Of a stretch of DNA of 64,000 bases, positions 1-12,500 are shown piece by piece. Both the position numbers and the translations under genes were made by a program. The stretch spans positions 32,417,119 to 32,481,118 of the forward strand of contig NC_068350.1 of NCBI RefSeq assembly GCF_014633365.1, written 5' to 3'. A model generated the notes under the pieces. That model did not search any database. It was not told the DNA's origin and worked only from the letters and a program-made list of their open reading frames with translations. Each line of letters begins with the position of its first letter. The stretch's first letter is position 1. This DNA is from Diospyros lotus. Its lineage: Eukaryota > Streptophyta > Magnoliopsida > Ericales > Ebenaceae.

Positions 1-1869
1 CATGGAGCCATGTAAATTTGGGGAGAATCTTGGACTTAAATGGTATATCCCTTAGGTTAAAGGGGTGGAGTGCTGTTGTAGTGTCAATTTGTAAATTAAG
101 GAAGTGCTGGAAAATGGGAAAAGTCTAGGGAAATGGCTAGACATGGCCATTGGTTATAGCAGCACATGAAGGCTTAATTTGGGTTAAATAGGTGTCACTA
201 ATCAGCTAGTATCCATGGAAAATTAAGAGAGAAATTGGTCCTATAAGAGTAGCCTAAGGAGTTAGAGGTTAGAGGGAAAGGTAAGCAAGGTTTATTGCTT
301 AGAAGGTCTCTCTATGAGTTAAGTAATTCCTAAACCAAAATATTATAAGAATTGGGGTCTCTTATGATGGTCCAAGGGGTTAAAATTGAGTGCATAGGAG
401 TGGCCGTGTCAATTTCAATGGTATGCCTAGGAAGAGTAAGGCAGTGTCAATTTCAATGGTATCCAATGGGAATCTCAAGGTGTATCTGAGGTGGTAATTC
501 AGTGTTTGAGATTGTTGGAAGGAGGAGAAGCTGGAAAGATAAGGCATAGAGGTTGGAATAGAAATGGACAGCTTATGGAAGCCTAGGATTACCCAAATCT
601 TGAGCATATCTTGGTAGGCTGGTAGTTAGAAGAGTCTCAAGAGAGTTAAGCAGTTCTCAAAGTTTGAAACAAACATAAGAAGGGAAGACAGTGGTAAAGC
701 CTAAAGGCCGGTTTTGGGAGCTAGGAGGAAGTCTAGCAATGTTTAAGGCCAATCCGGGTAAGGTGCACTGTTGATGTGATGCTGTGTAAAAGTTTAGACC
801 CTTTGGGATTAAGGAATAACATCATGTATGGATTTGGTTTATGGTGGAGTGTGCCTAGCTGGAAATTATGCATTTAGGGTGTATATGTTGCATTTTGTAT
901 GCAGCAGGATCCCTAAAATATAGTCTAGGCAGGAGGAGTTGAAATCAGCCAATGGGCAGTCCAGTTGGCTTAGTTTTTTAGTCCCTCCATGGAGTATATC
1001 AATCATATCGATGTTAGGAAAAGTTATTCATTAGGAAATCCCTTGAGGAGGATAATATCTAATGAGAGTTGCAGGTTTAGTTATTGCAGCTGAAATTTAT
1101 CCAAAGGTGATCCATTGTTATGTTTTATAGCATTGATATGTTTTCGTTGATGTGCTTGTGTTTTTTGAGTGATCAGGTGCAGCAGGAAGATCCATGTGAG
1201 AGCAGGTCAAATTCATCTATTGGAAGGCCAAGGTTTTGATGGATGAAGGTTGAAGTATACTCAAGAAAATGGTGGAGAATTGTTAAAAGTTGTCTAGAGT
1301 ATATGCAAATGAAATATTAAATAGAAGTTGTATCCCAAAACTATAATTAGTAAAAGTTATGGGGTGAAACTGTAAATATTTGTATCTTCATAGGGATATC
1401 CACCCACTATTATAAATAGAGGGCAAGGGGTAGCAAGAGAGAGAGAGTTTTCAGTTTTTCTTGTTTGTAAGACTATTGGTCATCCTCTTGTGCCCTGAGT
1501 GCTGTGGGAAGAAAAGATCAAGATTGTGAGAAAAGTGATTCTTGGAGCGATCTGGTAGAAATCTCTTTGGTTATTTTCATTGTACTTGGGAGCGCTGTAA
1601 CAGGAGGGAGTAGAGGACATTTATACTGTTGTAATCACTCTTGGTTTCTAGTGAATTTTTCTTGAAGAGAAGGCTGGATGTAGGATTACACTTTGTAGTC
1701 CGAACCAGGATAATTCTGTGCTTCTTGGATGGTTTGATTGTTCTTCTCTTTAATTTCTTTGCTGTATTCATTATCTATTTTGTTGTGGTTTGATTTCCGA
1801 GTGAGGAGTGAAGAGAGATTGGCAAAACCTAAGTCTTGAATCGGTTTCTAAGAGCTCCTAAACATAACA
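1..1869 (+). mobile_element. 3' end of an LTR retrotransposon running off the left edge; 3' LTR at 1281-1869
   Basis: The segment 1281-1869 has the form of a copia-type LTR. It starts TGTTA and ends TAACA, is preceded by a purine-rich tract (GGTGGAGAAT) that could be the polypurine tract, and has a TATAAATAGA box near 1411 followed by a leader-like stretch. Sequence 1-1280 would be its internal 3' part; no polyprotein motif is readable there, so it is non-autonomous or badly decayed. The flanking duplication cannot be checked because the 5' end is outside. It sits inside the GAUT7 gene, in the intron after exon 7, on the opposite strand. Confidence 0.6.
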
Positions 1870-3563
1870 TATGTATAAAGATGTAAATGTAAACTTATAA
1901 AATCATAAATGAAAAATAACCAATGGTATTTAACTAAATAATGGGGTGTTTCGTTGCTTTCTCAAATATCTTTTAATTTTTTCTAGTTATTATTGGTTAG
2001 ATTTTACAAAGTCCATCAAAAACCTAAAAATAATTATATAGGAGCAAAAGGCATGCCCTTGCACATCTGGGTGAGGCGTGCCTTAGCAACTAGGTGTGTG
2101 CCTCATACAATGAGGCACCCTCTAAGCCTTGTGCTTGGGCATGCCTTTGACAACTTTGGAAGGCACCGCCAATGTTCTTTACCACCATCCTAGCTAGCAC
2201 TTCCCACTTGCCCTTTGCCATCTCTACAACTTCAACAAATTAGCAACAAGGCCATTCCATTGGGAATGAGCCCTTACTAGGCAAGAACCACAAAAGCAAC
2301 CATGTATATCAAGAAGCAGAATCAATCTCCACATTAGACTTCTCCTTCAAAGAAAATCTCAGCCAAGAGAGGATGGACAAAGCCTGAAGGAAACCTTCCT
2401 TCAACAACACTTTATCCAATGTTGACAAATGAACAAAAGGCCTTCATAATCTACCTTAACTCTCTAAACAGCATTCATCATGATTCCAACAACTAGAAAT
2501 ATGATATCGTATAAGAAAGTCACCTAAGGACAGTTTTTATAAGCACCATGTTAGAACCAGTTAAACACACCTACTTTCATTCAACTATTAAAAGTCTAAG
2601 AGAACAACAATTGTACCACACACTTGACCTTACTATTCCTTGATTACACCCATCGAATCAGACTCCCACTCCCCTCTTTATCCAAACAAATAGCCATCTT
2701 CGCACTTTCACTGTTCAAAAGTCTTCCAGTGTATCTGAAAGATCCTGTGCCTCATTTGGGCAGCTAGGCTTTGTCACCCCCATAAAGTGAAGCAGAACAA
2801 GGTCCAAAAATACAGAGATCACCAAGGGAATATCATTTCAGAGGAATAGATTTTCAGAAAAGAACTACGATCATATTATCTAGGACAACTAAAATATGGA
2901 TGTTCTTCAAATAAGAGGAATAAGTACTTGAATAACTTTCATAGGCACACAATTCTTCTGTCCTTGAAATGCATCTAAGCAGTCTACTCAGTAATGACGG
3001 ATGTAGAGCTTTTTTCTGTTTGTGTGCTGTATATCAATGGCTTTCTCTTTCTGCCTCCAATTACACATTTTTTTAACAAAGCATATATGCATACATATTA
3101 TTAATACTTAAAAGGCGTTAGTTACTCATAATTCCATGATTTGATCTTATTAACATGATTTGGATCCACAAGGAATTTTTGTTAAGACTGCAGAAAGTAT
3201 AATATGAGAAGCAGCTAAACTTATAATACAATATTAGCTGCTTAAGAAAAACGAGGCAAACCAAGAACGGGTTGTTCGTGGATATATGCATCAGGTAAAC
3301 CAGATGCATAATGTCAGTCCAAGCATATTTCATATGAAAACTAAACCCTACATAGTGATTCAAAAAAGAATTGTCATGGTTTTCAAACACAATAAAAAAA
3401 AAGTCATGGACAACTGCATTTGAATTTCAGGTAACACGAATGGTAAATAGGCATGCAAGACACATCTATTTTTGTGCGAGGATACCACCTAGCAGGCAAT
3501 ACAGTCAACTCTACCGATATACAAGAGTTAGTACAGCATATTAGGTAATTCATCATCACTTAC
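1870..3563. other. GAUT7 intron sequence without recognisable exons
   Basis: I searched this stretch on both strands for the next conserved GAUT7 blocks and found none. Around 2050-2165 it holds GC-rich AGGCGTGCC-type motifs like those of the hAT element at 4749, possibly a remnant of the same family. The rest is unremarkable AT-rich DNA with small chance reading frames. Confidence 0.5.
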
Positions 3564-6500
3564 TGGCGAGGGAGATCTGCATCTGTGGTAGTTTCACTAA
3601 GAAGTCGCTCAAACTCTTGAATATTTTGCTTCATCTCACGGGACAATTTTTCATGTGCTGGAAGCTTTGCAATACTAGGATAGTAAGCTCTAGCCACAAA
3701 AAGTTGGTCCTTCATTTTCTTCACTGTATCATCTTTCATTTTTTCTCTATGTTCTTGACGCCATAGACAGTAGCTCCCGAATTTCACTTCACATGATTTT
3801 TCAATCTCATCAGTGACACTTTTCATATGTTCAGCAACTTCAACCATTCCACTAGTTCTAGTTGTCATATGTTCAGCAACTTCGACCTTTCCACCAGCTC
3901 TAGTTGTCATATGTTCAGCAACTTCAACAATTCTGCCAGTTCTAGTTCTCTGAAACAGATTTTAAAGTAGATCACAGTTTATGAAGCCCACACATCACCA
4001 GAAAACAAATAACGGGATAAAAAAACTACAACAATCATTGTAACAGGGACATACATTTTCTCTGTGACGTGGTTTTGGTGCATCAGAAGACACAGTAGAT
4101 CCTGCCAATAATTCCCCCAAGCCCCAAGAAAACAGAAAGTAAAAATGAATAAACAGACTAAGAAAACAAATAAGCCCTAATTAACATCTTTTGATAGGGT
4201 AAGAAGACTATAGAAGCAACATGCAAAAACAGGTCATACCAATAGTATGAACTATTAGTAACAGCTGCAAAAGCTACAAGTTGATTAAGCAGAAGAGTCA
4301 TACCAATAGTATTGTTAACAGCTGCCTTGACTGGTTCTTTTTTAAAATCCTGATCAAAAATAAAAACAAGACAATGAGCAAATTTCATATCAAACATGAC
4401 TTCGAACTACAATATATAACCATATGCATAGGAAATATGATTTGAAATGCCTACTATAAGTAGAAATCAACATGCCAAAGCTTAGACCCCCATTGGTAAT
4501 GTTTATATTTCTTCTTTCTCGTTAATGTTTTAAAAATTTGAGAACTAAAAGAGGAAAACATGTTTGGTGGCATTATTGTCACAGTTTTACTTGGCAATAA
4601 TTTCAAAACAATTTAAAATGATGAAACCAGAAATATTTTGACTTGCATCAAAAACTTATTTTCACTGTTCTCACTCACCATAACCAGCAACCTACCTCTT
4701 GCCACTATAATTCCCAAGTATTACTGCAGCTAACCACAATCACCTTCCCAGTGTTATTAAAGGCGCGCACCTAGGCACGCCTTGATACCAAGTGCAAGCC
4801 TGACACCTAGAAACAAACCAGGCAGGCAAGATCTGCCCAGGCGCACCTGGGCACAGCCTTGGGCTTAGGCGTGCCAAGGCTGCGCCTGGTTTGTTTTAGT
4901 TTAATTTTAGTATTACTTTTCAGATTTTAAAAAAATACTAAATTGGAATTGATTTCTTGCTATATTTTAATCAAATCTAATCCTAATTCAAATTATACCT
5001 AAATAAAAGAAATCAATATATTCTGAAAAACTGAAACAAAGAGACTTAAGATACAAGAAATCCCCAAAAGTCAAGTGTGCATAGTTGTCACGTCCAGCAG
5101 CTCTCTTCTCCCTTTTTGGCTATTCTCAGCTATCCTCACCCTCGGATGGCACTCACGGCACAGCTCCAAGACGACCAGGACACCTCTCCCTTCTCGGCTC
5201 TCTTCTCCCTCTTCAAACAAACGTTTGCAACGGCATAGCCCTCCCTTCTCGCTCGGCTCTCCTCTCCCTATTCAAACAGATAGCACAGCCACCCTTCTCG
5301 GCTATCCTCTCCCTCTTCCAACAGACAGTTGCGACAACACAGCCTTCTTCCCTTCCCTTCTCGGCTCTCCTCTCCCTCTTCAAACAAACAACACCCTTCT
5401 TAGCTCTCCTTGCCCTCTTCAAACGGACAGCACAGCTCCACAACTTGTCTCCCTTCTCGACTCTGCTCTCTTTTCTTCAAATAGACAGCACAACTACTAC
5501 ATCATCTACCTTCTCGGCTCTCCTCTTCCTTCTTCAAACGGACGACCCAGCTTTAGGTAGCAATGGGAAACAACAAACAGTTTCTGGGTATGTTTGTTCA
5601 TTGTTGTCTCCTCTCTTTATTTATTTTCTAGTTTCGAGTTACAAGTTTCAACACAAAGGGCAGCAAGCTAGCAACAGTTGATTTCTTATTGTTGTTGGAT
5701 ATTTGTTTATTCTTGGAGGAGTTATTTTATTACTCCTGCCGAGTTGATGAGGCCGAGCTGTCGAGCTTAGGGAAGGCCGAGCAGTCAAGCTAATGGCCAA
5801 GTTGCCGAGCTACTAAGCTCGTTATCATTTGATTTATTCTCTGTGATTTATCTTGCTGTTATATCTTATCTTTCCCTTTTATTAGATTTGTTTATATTTA
5901 AGATTGTTGTAATCTAGTTCTAAAAAGTAGGAACCTAATCTCTAAAATTTAGGAGAATTCTTAAGATCTACTGTGTATATATTTGTGACATTCTCAAGGG
6001 AATAAGATACGAAGTATTATTCTTTCAAAAGGAGATTTCTTCATGGTATTAGAGCAAGAATTATTTCCTCTTGTTATCAAACCCTAAGTAGCCAATTGCT
6101 GCAACGACCAGCCACCTCTTAATCTCCTTTCTTCCTTCTAACCAATAGTACCAGAATTCTTCTACAATGGCCACCAACAGCAGTAAGTCTACCCAGATTA
6201 TTCCCGCACCAAGCAACAATGCTGTAACCATGGATAATAACAGCATGATCGCTATTACGGGACACAAGCTCAGCGGTCAGAATTATCTCCAATGGTCACA
6301 ATCAGTGTTGATGTTCATACACAGCAAGGGCAAAGACGACTACTTGACCGGAGTCATAGCCAAACCAGGAGAAGAGGAACCAGGATACAAAGGTTAGAAG
6401 ACAAAAAATAACATGGTGATGTCTTGGCTCATCAATTCTATAACGAATGAAATAGGTGAGAATTTCCTTCTTTATGATACTGCACAAGAAATTTGGGAGG

Positions 6501-9500
6501 CTGCTAAGGAAGCCTATTCCCATATCGAAAATACTTTGGAGTTATTCGACATAGAAAGCGTGCTTAATGACCTAAGGCAAGGTGATTCCCATGTCACACA
6601 ATACTTTAATTCATTAAACAAGTATTGGCTTCAATTGGATAATCCAATGGAAGTGCACAGAGGATTCACCAAAATACAAGAGTATTGTGGAAAAGAAGAG
6701 ACTATACAAATTTCTCATCGGTTTGAATAAAAACCTAGATGTTGTACGTGGGAGAATTCTCGGAACAAAACCCTTGCCAAGTCTTAGAGAGGCCTTTGCT
6801 GAAGTCCGAAAGGAAGAGAGCCAGATGAAGATTATGCTCAAGTCTACAAGTCCAACCTTGGAGCAATCGGCTCTAATCACCCGCGGAAGCCTTCAAACAA
6901 AAGAAGGGCAGACCTTGGTGTGATCATTGTCACAAGACAAGACACACTAAGGATACTTGTTGGGAAATTCATGGTAAGCCACCTGATTGGAAGCTAGCCC
7001 ATGAAAGGAAGAGTAGAGGTGCTTTAGCTTCCACGGAGGAAACCACAACAACCTCATCACCTAATCTGTTCAGCAAGGAACAGATGGAATGGCTTCAAAC
7101 TATGTTAGAAAAGATCCAATTTTCTCAGCCCTCTAACTTGGCGTCCGATTCCATAGCCCTTAAAGGTAAATCATCTCATGTTTTAACTGCCAAAAGTGAG
7201 TTTTCTGCTATATGGATTGTTGATTCAGGGGCTTCTGATCACATGACCAGAAAATCTAATATACTAACTAATTTTCAACCCTGCAAGCAAGATTGGGTGG
7301 TAAGGATTGCTGATGGTTCACTATCAAAGGTAGCTGGAATTGAAATGGTGACATTTAACCCTAAAATCAGTTCTCTTGGTGCCAAATTTAGACTGCAACT
7401 TAATATTAGTGAGCAAGTTATCTACCGATTGTAATTGTATGGTTAAATTCTCACAAAATTTGTGTGAATTTCAGGACCGGAGTTCGAGAAGGACGATTGG
7501 CAGTGTTGAAGCATGTTCGGGCCTCTACATCCTTAAAAAGACTTCTTCTAGCAGTAAAGTTGTTCAATCCAGCAACTGTTCTTCTCTTAAACCAGCTGTT
7601 TATTTATCTAATTTTCATTCCAATAATGGTGCTATCATGTTATGGCACTATAGACTAGGTCATCCTAATTTTGTTTATCTTCAGAAATTGTTTCCCTCAT
7701 TGTTCAAGAATAAAGATCCCCATTTGTTACAATGTGAAATCTATCAATTCTCTAAACATATACGAAACACTTATCCTAGCCAAGTTTATACTCCATCTTC
7801 GCCTTTCTCCTTGATTCATAGCGATGTGTGGAGGCCTTCTAGGGTTAGAAACATTACTGGGACTCGTTGGTTCATATCATTTATTGATGATCATACTCGC
7901 TTAACGTGGGTATTTCTTATGAAAGAAAAATCCGACGCTGGTTCTATCTTTCAAACTTTTCATTCAATGGTGCAAAGACAATTCAATGCCAAAATTCAGA
8001 TCTTGAGAACAGATAATGGAAAAGAAAACTTCAATTCTATCCTTGGTCATTATCTTTCCCAACAAGGCATAGTACACCAAAGCACTTGTGTTGATACCCC
8101 CCAACAAAATGGGGTTGCAGAACGAAAGAACCAACACTTATTGGAAGTTGCGAGATCCCTATTGTTCTCTACTAATGTTCCTTCTCATTTTTTGGGTGAG
8201 GCTATTCTAACGGCCACCTATCTAATCAATAAAATGCCCTCACGCATCCTAAAGCATCAAACCCCTAGTCAACTTCTTCTTACTTCCTTTCCTCACACAC
8301 GGATCCTTTCACATCTTCCCCTCAAAATTTTCAGTTGTTGTGCATTTGTTCATGTGCATAATCATATGAGAAGCAAGCTTGAGCCTCAATCTCTCAAATG
8401 CATATTTGCTACTCTCCTCATCAAAAAGGGTATAAATGCTACTCTCCTGAACTTCAAAAATTCTTTACCTCCATGGATGTCACATTTATTGAAAATCAGC
8501 CCTATTATCACAAAACTGACATTCAGGGGAAGAACATTCAAAGATACTTTCTTAGAATATCAGTTTTGAGATTCTATTGACTGCCAACCTGAATCTAACA
8601 CCTCTACCAGCCATTCTCCTTCTCCTACCAAGGAATTTCCTGCTTCTACTGTTACTGAACTGCAAGTTTACCCTAGAAGACAGTCCAAACCTAAGGAGAA
8701 TGAGGCTCTAACATGCCCCGGGACTGTTCAAGAGGTTGAGCCGAAATCACCGGTAGAAAGAGGTAGAAATACAGCTGGTGAGGATACTATTATTGTTTCT
8801 ATTGATGATGAGGATTTACATTGGCCTATTGCCTTGAGGAAGGGTGTGAGAGCATGCACAAAACATCCTCTACAAAATTATATCTCATCCAAGGGTCTGT
8901 CACCAAAATTCAATGTGTTTGTTTCAAATGTAGACAAAGTGCAAGTTCCTAACAATATCCAAGAGGCTCTTCAGCACCCTAGATGGAAGGAGGTCGTTCC
9001 TGAGGAAATCAAGGCCTTGGAAAAGAATGAAACGTGGGATATCACTGATTTGACTCTCGAAAAAAACCCTGTGGGCTGCAAGTGGGTTTTCACGGTAAAA
9101 TATAGGGAGGATGGAGAGATTGACAGATTCAAGGCTTGGTTAGTGGCAAAGGGCTTCACCCAAACTTATGGTACTGATTACCAAGAAACATTTGCTCTTG
9201 TGGAAGCTTATGGTTAAATACCATCAAAGTTTTGTTGTCCCTAGCAACAAATTTGGATTGGCCTCTACATCAGTTAGATGTGAAGAATGCTTTCTTAAAT
9301 GGAGATCTAGAAGAGGAAGTTTACATGGAGATTCCCCATGGATTTGAGACTAAACTTACAAAGAACAAAGTTTGCAAGCTAAGGAGATCACTCTATGGAC
9401 TTAAACAATCCCCAAGAGCCTGGTTTGAGAGGTTTACAAAGGCAGTCAAGAAGCATGGATTTAATTAGTGCCAAGCTGACCACACCTTATTCATCAAAAG

Positions 9501-12500
9501 GTCCTTGGAAGGTAAATTGACTATTCTCATTGTATATGTGGATGATATCATTGTTACAGGGGATGACATTATTGAAATCAAAAGCCTTAAAGAAGTACTT
9601 GCAAGAGAATTTGAGATCAAAGACCTAGGGAATTTAAGATACTTCTTAGGTATGAAGATTGCAAGGTCCAAAGAGGGAATTTCAATCACACAAAGGAAGT
9701 ATATCCTGGATCTCCTTAAGGAAACATGAATGTTGGGTTGTAAACCAGCTGAAACACCTATGGAATCTAAAGCAAAATTGGACATTGGCAAAGAAAATAA
9801 TCCAGTTGACAAAGGAAGGTATCAAAGGTTAGTAGGAAAGCTTATATGTCTATCACATACCAGGTCGGATATTGGATTTTTTGTTAGTGTTGTAAGTCAA
9901 TTCATGAATGATCCCAAAGAGGAGCACTTGGAAGCAATTTACCGCATCCTAAGGTACTTAAAATCAACTCCAAGCAAGGGGTTAATGTTCAGAAAAACAG
10001 CAAATCGAGGAATCACAGTCTATACAAATGCTGATTGGGCTAGTTCAATTCTTGATAGAAGATCAAATTCAGGGTATTGTTCATTTGTATGGGGAAATCT
10101 AGTGACCTGGCGTAGCAAGAAGCAGTCGGTTATATCTAGAAGTAGTGTAGAGGCCGAATTTAGAGCAATGGCTCATGGATTTTGTGAAGGAATATGGCTG
10201 AAAAGACTACTCCAAGAGCTGAAAATAGATACAACAGAACCAATACAGGTGTTGTGTGACAACCAATCTGCTATAAACATTGCTAAAAATCCGGTTCATC
10301 ATGACCGGACTAAACATGTGGAGATTGACAGACACTTTATCAAAGAAAAACTAGAAGAGGGAGTATTCAAGCTGATCTACACTCCTAATAGTAACCAAGT
10401 GGCTGACATTCTCACTAAAGCTCTATCTAGAAGAATATTCGATGAACTGAGTTGTAAGCTTGGCTTGAATAACATATTCAGCCCAGCTTGAGGGAGAGTG
10501 TGGAAATTGTTGGAAGGCCGAGCTGCCGAGTTGATGAGGCTGAGCTGATGGAAGGCCGAGCTACCGAGCTGATGAGGGCGAGCTGCCGAACTGAGGGAAG
10601 GTCGAGCAATCAAGCTAATGGCCAAGTTGCCGAGCTACTAAGCTCGTTATCATCTGATTTACTCTATGTGATTTATCTTCTTGTTATATCTTATCTTTCC
10701 CTTTTATTATATTTGTTTGTATTTAAGGTTGTTGTAATCTAGTCCTAAAAAGTAGGAATCTAATCTCTAAAATTTAGGAGAATTCTTAGGATCCACTATG
10801 TATATATTTGTGGCATTCTCAAGGGAATAAGATACGAAGTATTATTCTTTCAAAAGGAGATTTCTTCAACTCCTCACTGTTCATTATTGTTCTATAAATA
10901 GAATAGTGGTCAACAGCACTCAGCAGCATGAGCTACAATGACCCTTAGGCCTTAGCAGTTCAATACTGTTCATAAATAAAACAGTGGTCAGCACTCAGCA
11001 GCATGAGTTGCATAGCTATAATGACGAATGACCCTTTGCGGTATTTTTTTTTCTTAAGATGGTCTTAATTAGGATTTAAGATTTACAAACCTCTTTTGAA
11101 TTTAATCTAATTTTAGTTAAAGACCTTTCTTACAAATTTTTTTAACTTATGTGATACTTATATTTTGATTGCTGAAATATAATTGGATTTGCCGTGCTAA
11201 AATTTACAGGTATGTAACTTGTTTTAATATTTCTCTTAGTTAGTACTTAGCATATGTTGAATTTTTTATTTTTTTTATAACATGCTTGTTAAAATATCAT
11301 TAGAAGTTAGGACCTATTTTATACCTTTTTCTTCAACTAGGACATATATATTTTTTTTAATTAACTTGCACCTAGTTCCACTAAACTCGTGTCTCACCTT
11401 GCGCCTTGCAACTCAGACTCCAAGACCCTTGTGTGCCTTGGGCCTTTAATAACTACACCTTCCATTGTCACCACTACCACCACTCTCTAGACTCTACCGC
11501 CTACACAATTACTACCAACATAGATGCCATGAATCATTGCCACTCCATGCACTCACCCACAACTCTGGCTGTCTCACCACATTAACCATCACCAATGCCA
11601 TCATCTCCACAACTACCTAGATTCACTAACAAATCATCAAAGACGCTACACAACGTCACCTCTACTTTGCACCACCACTATTACAAAGCATTTGCTTCCA
11701 AAACAGCTGCAGATATCAAACATGTCTTTTTGTTTATTAAGGACCTAATTACAAGTGAAAAATTCACTGAAACCAAGGACCTAACTATTGAAATATATAA
11801 TTTATCCACACATGAGATCCTCCCTAAATGAAATCCTCTGAATAATAATGTCTCCAGTCTTGACCTTTATCCAAAACTTCAGTAGCTATGCTACCCACTA
11901 ACCAATATATGTCTATTTAAAGATTTTGGAATTTCTCCCTTCTTGAGCAAACCAAAACTTGGCTGAGTTTCCAGAACTTATGTCCAATAATTTTAGATGC
12001 CTCACCAAACAAGTAGGCAGGGTGCAAGCTTTTCCTCAACATTGATGACTCATTTCTTACAAATGAATAATGCATCTCACTCCTCAAATTCACAACAGCT
12101 ATTCAAACCTATCCCATCAACCATCAGCAAACCTTTACATGAATCATAAAAAATCTTTCATAAAGTTCTGTAATCCCTAATCTTCTCTTCACTGCTGATC
12201 AACATGTACACTAAAATCATCTTTGGTGAGGTTGCGAAGTATGGGTTTGTGGTTCCCCAGAAATAAACCCAAATAGCCTCCTTTAATGCATACACTAAAT
12301 AACATAAACTGGATGTTACTACTAATCAAGACCATATAAAATGCGTAGAACAGCAGGAAAATATCTGCATCACTTCAGACTAATAAAACAAAAAAGATCA
12401 AATAAAACTAGATTCACCAATGGACAAAACTGTTCCTCAACAAAATCTTGGAAACATCAAAATCTGCATTTTAGGTTTTGGTATTACTTGGGGAATTCAA

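Larger units (their letters stand above)
5732..10873 (+). mobile_element. Degenerate Ty1/copia retrotransposon with both LTRs and target duplication
   Basis: The element spans 5737-10868 and is flanked by ACTCC (5732-5736 and 10869-10873). The 5' LTR is 5737-6043 and the 3' LTR 10501-10868. Right after the 5' LTR is the primer-binding site TGGTATTAGAGC (6044-6055), complementary to initiator tRNA-Met with one change. The purine tract GAGGGAGAG precedes the 3' LTR. Domain order protease, integrase, reverse transcriptase, RNase H identifies copia. By eye the shared LTR parts differ at about 16 sites in some 285 bp, so the insertion is not recent. At least four frameshifts and three internal stops make it inactive. 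It landed inside the hAT element. Confidence 0.95.
4749..11455. mobile_element. Non-autonomous hAT element, split by a copia insertion
   Basis: The left end reads CAGTGTTATTAAAGG (4749) and the right end, read inward on the minus strand, TAGTTATTAAAGG (11455). They are flanked by an exact 8-bp duplication CACCTTCC (4741-4748 and 11456-11463), the size made by hAT transposases. Without the copia element (5737-10868 plus one copy of its duplication) it is about 1.57 kb. The left 150 bp are rich in self-complementary AGGCGCGC/CCTAGGC motifs. No transposase is seen, so it must have been moved in trans. It lies in the 17-kb GAUT7 intron. Confidence 0.85.

Noticed and set aside
2880..3010. Minus-strand text considered as the next GAUT7 exon
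   Set aside because: Weak resemblance only (HILVVLDN-like), stops follow at once, and the expected conserved blocks are absent.
5085..5681. 198-codon open frame on the plus strand, with a 161-codon frame overlapping it
   Set aside because: Low-complexity Ser/Leu/Pro text produced by CT-rich repeats within a non-autonomous hAT element; no domain.
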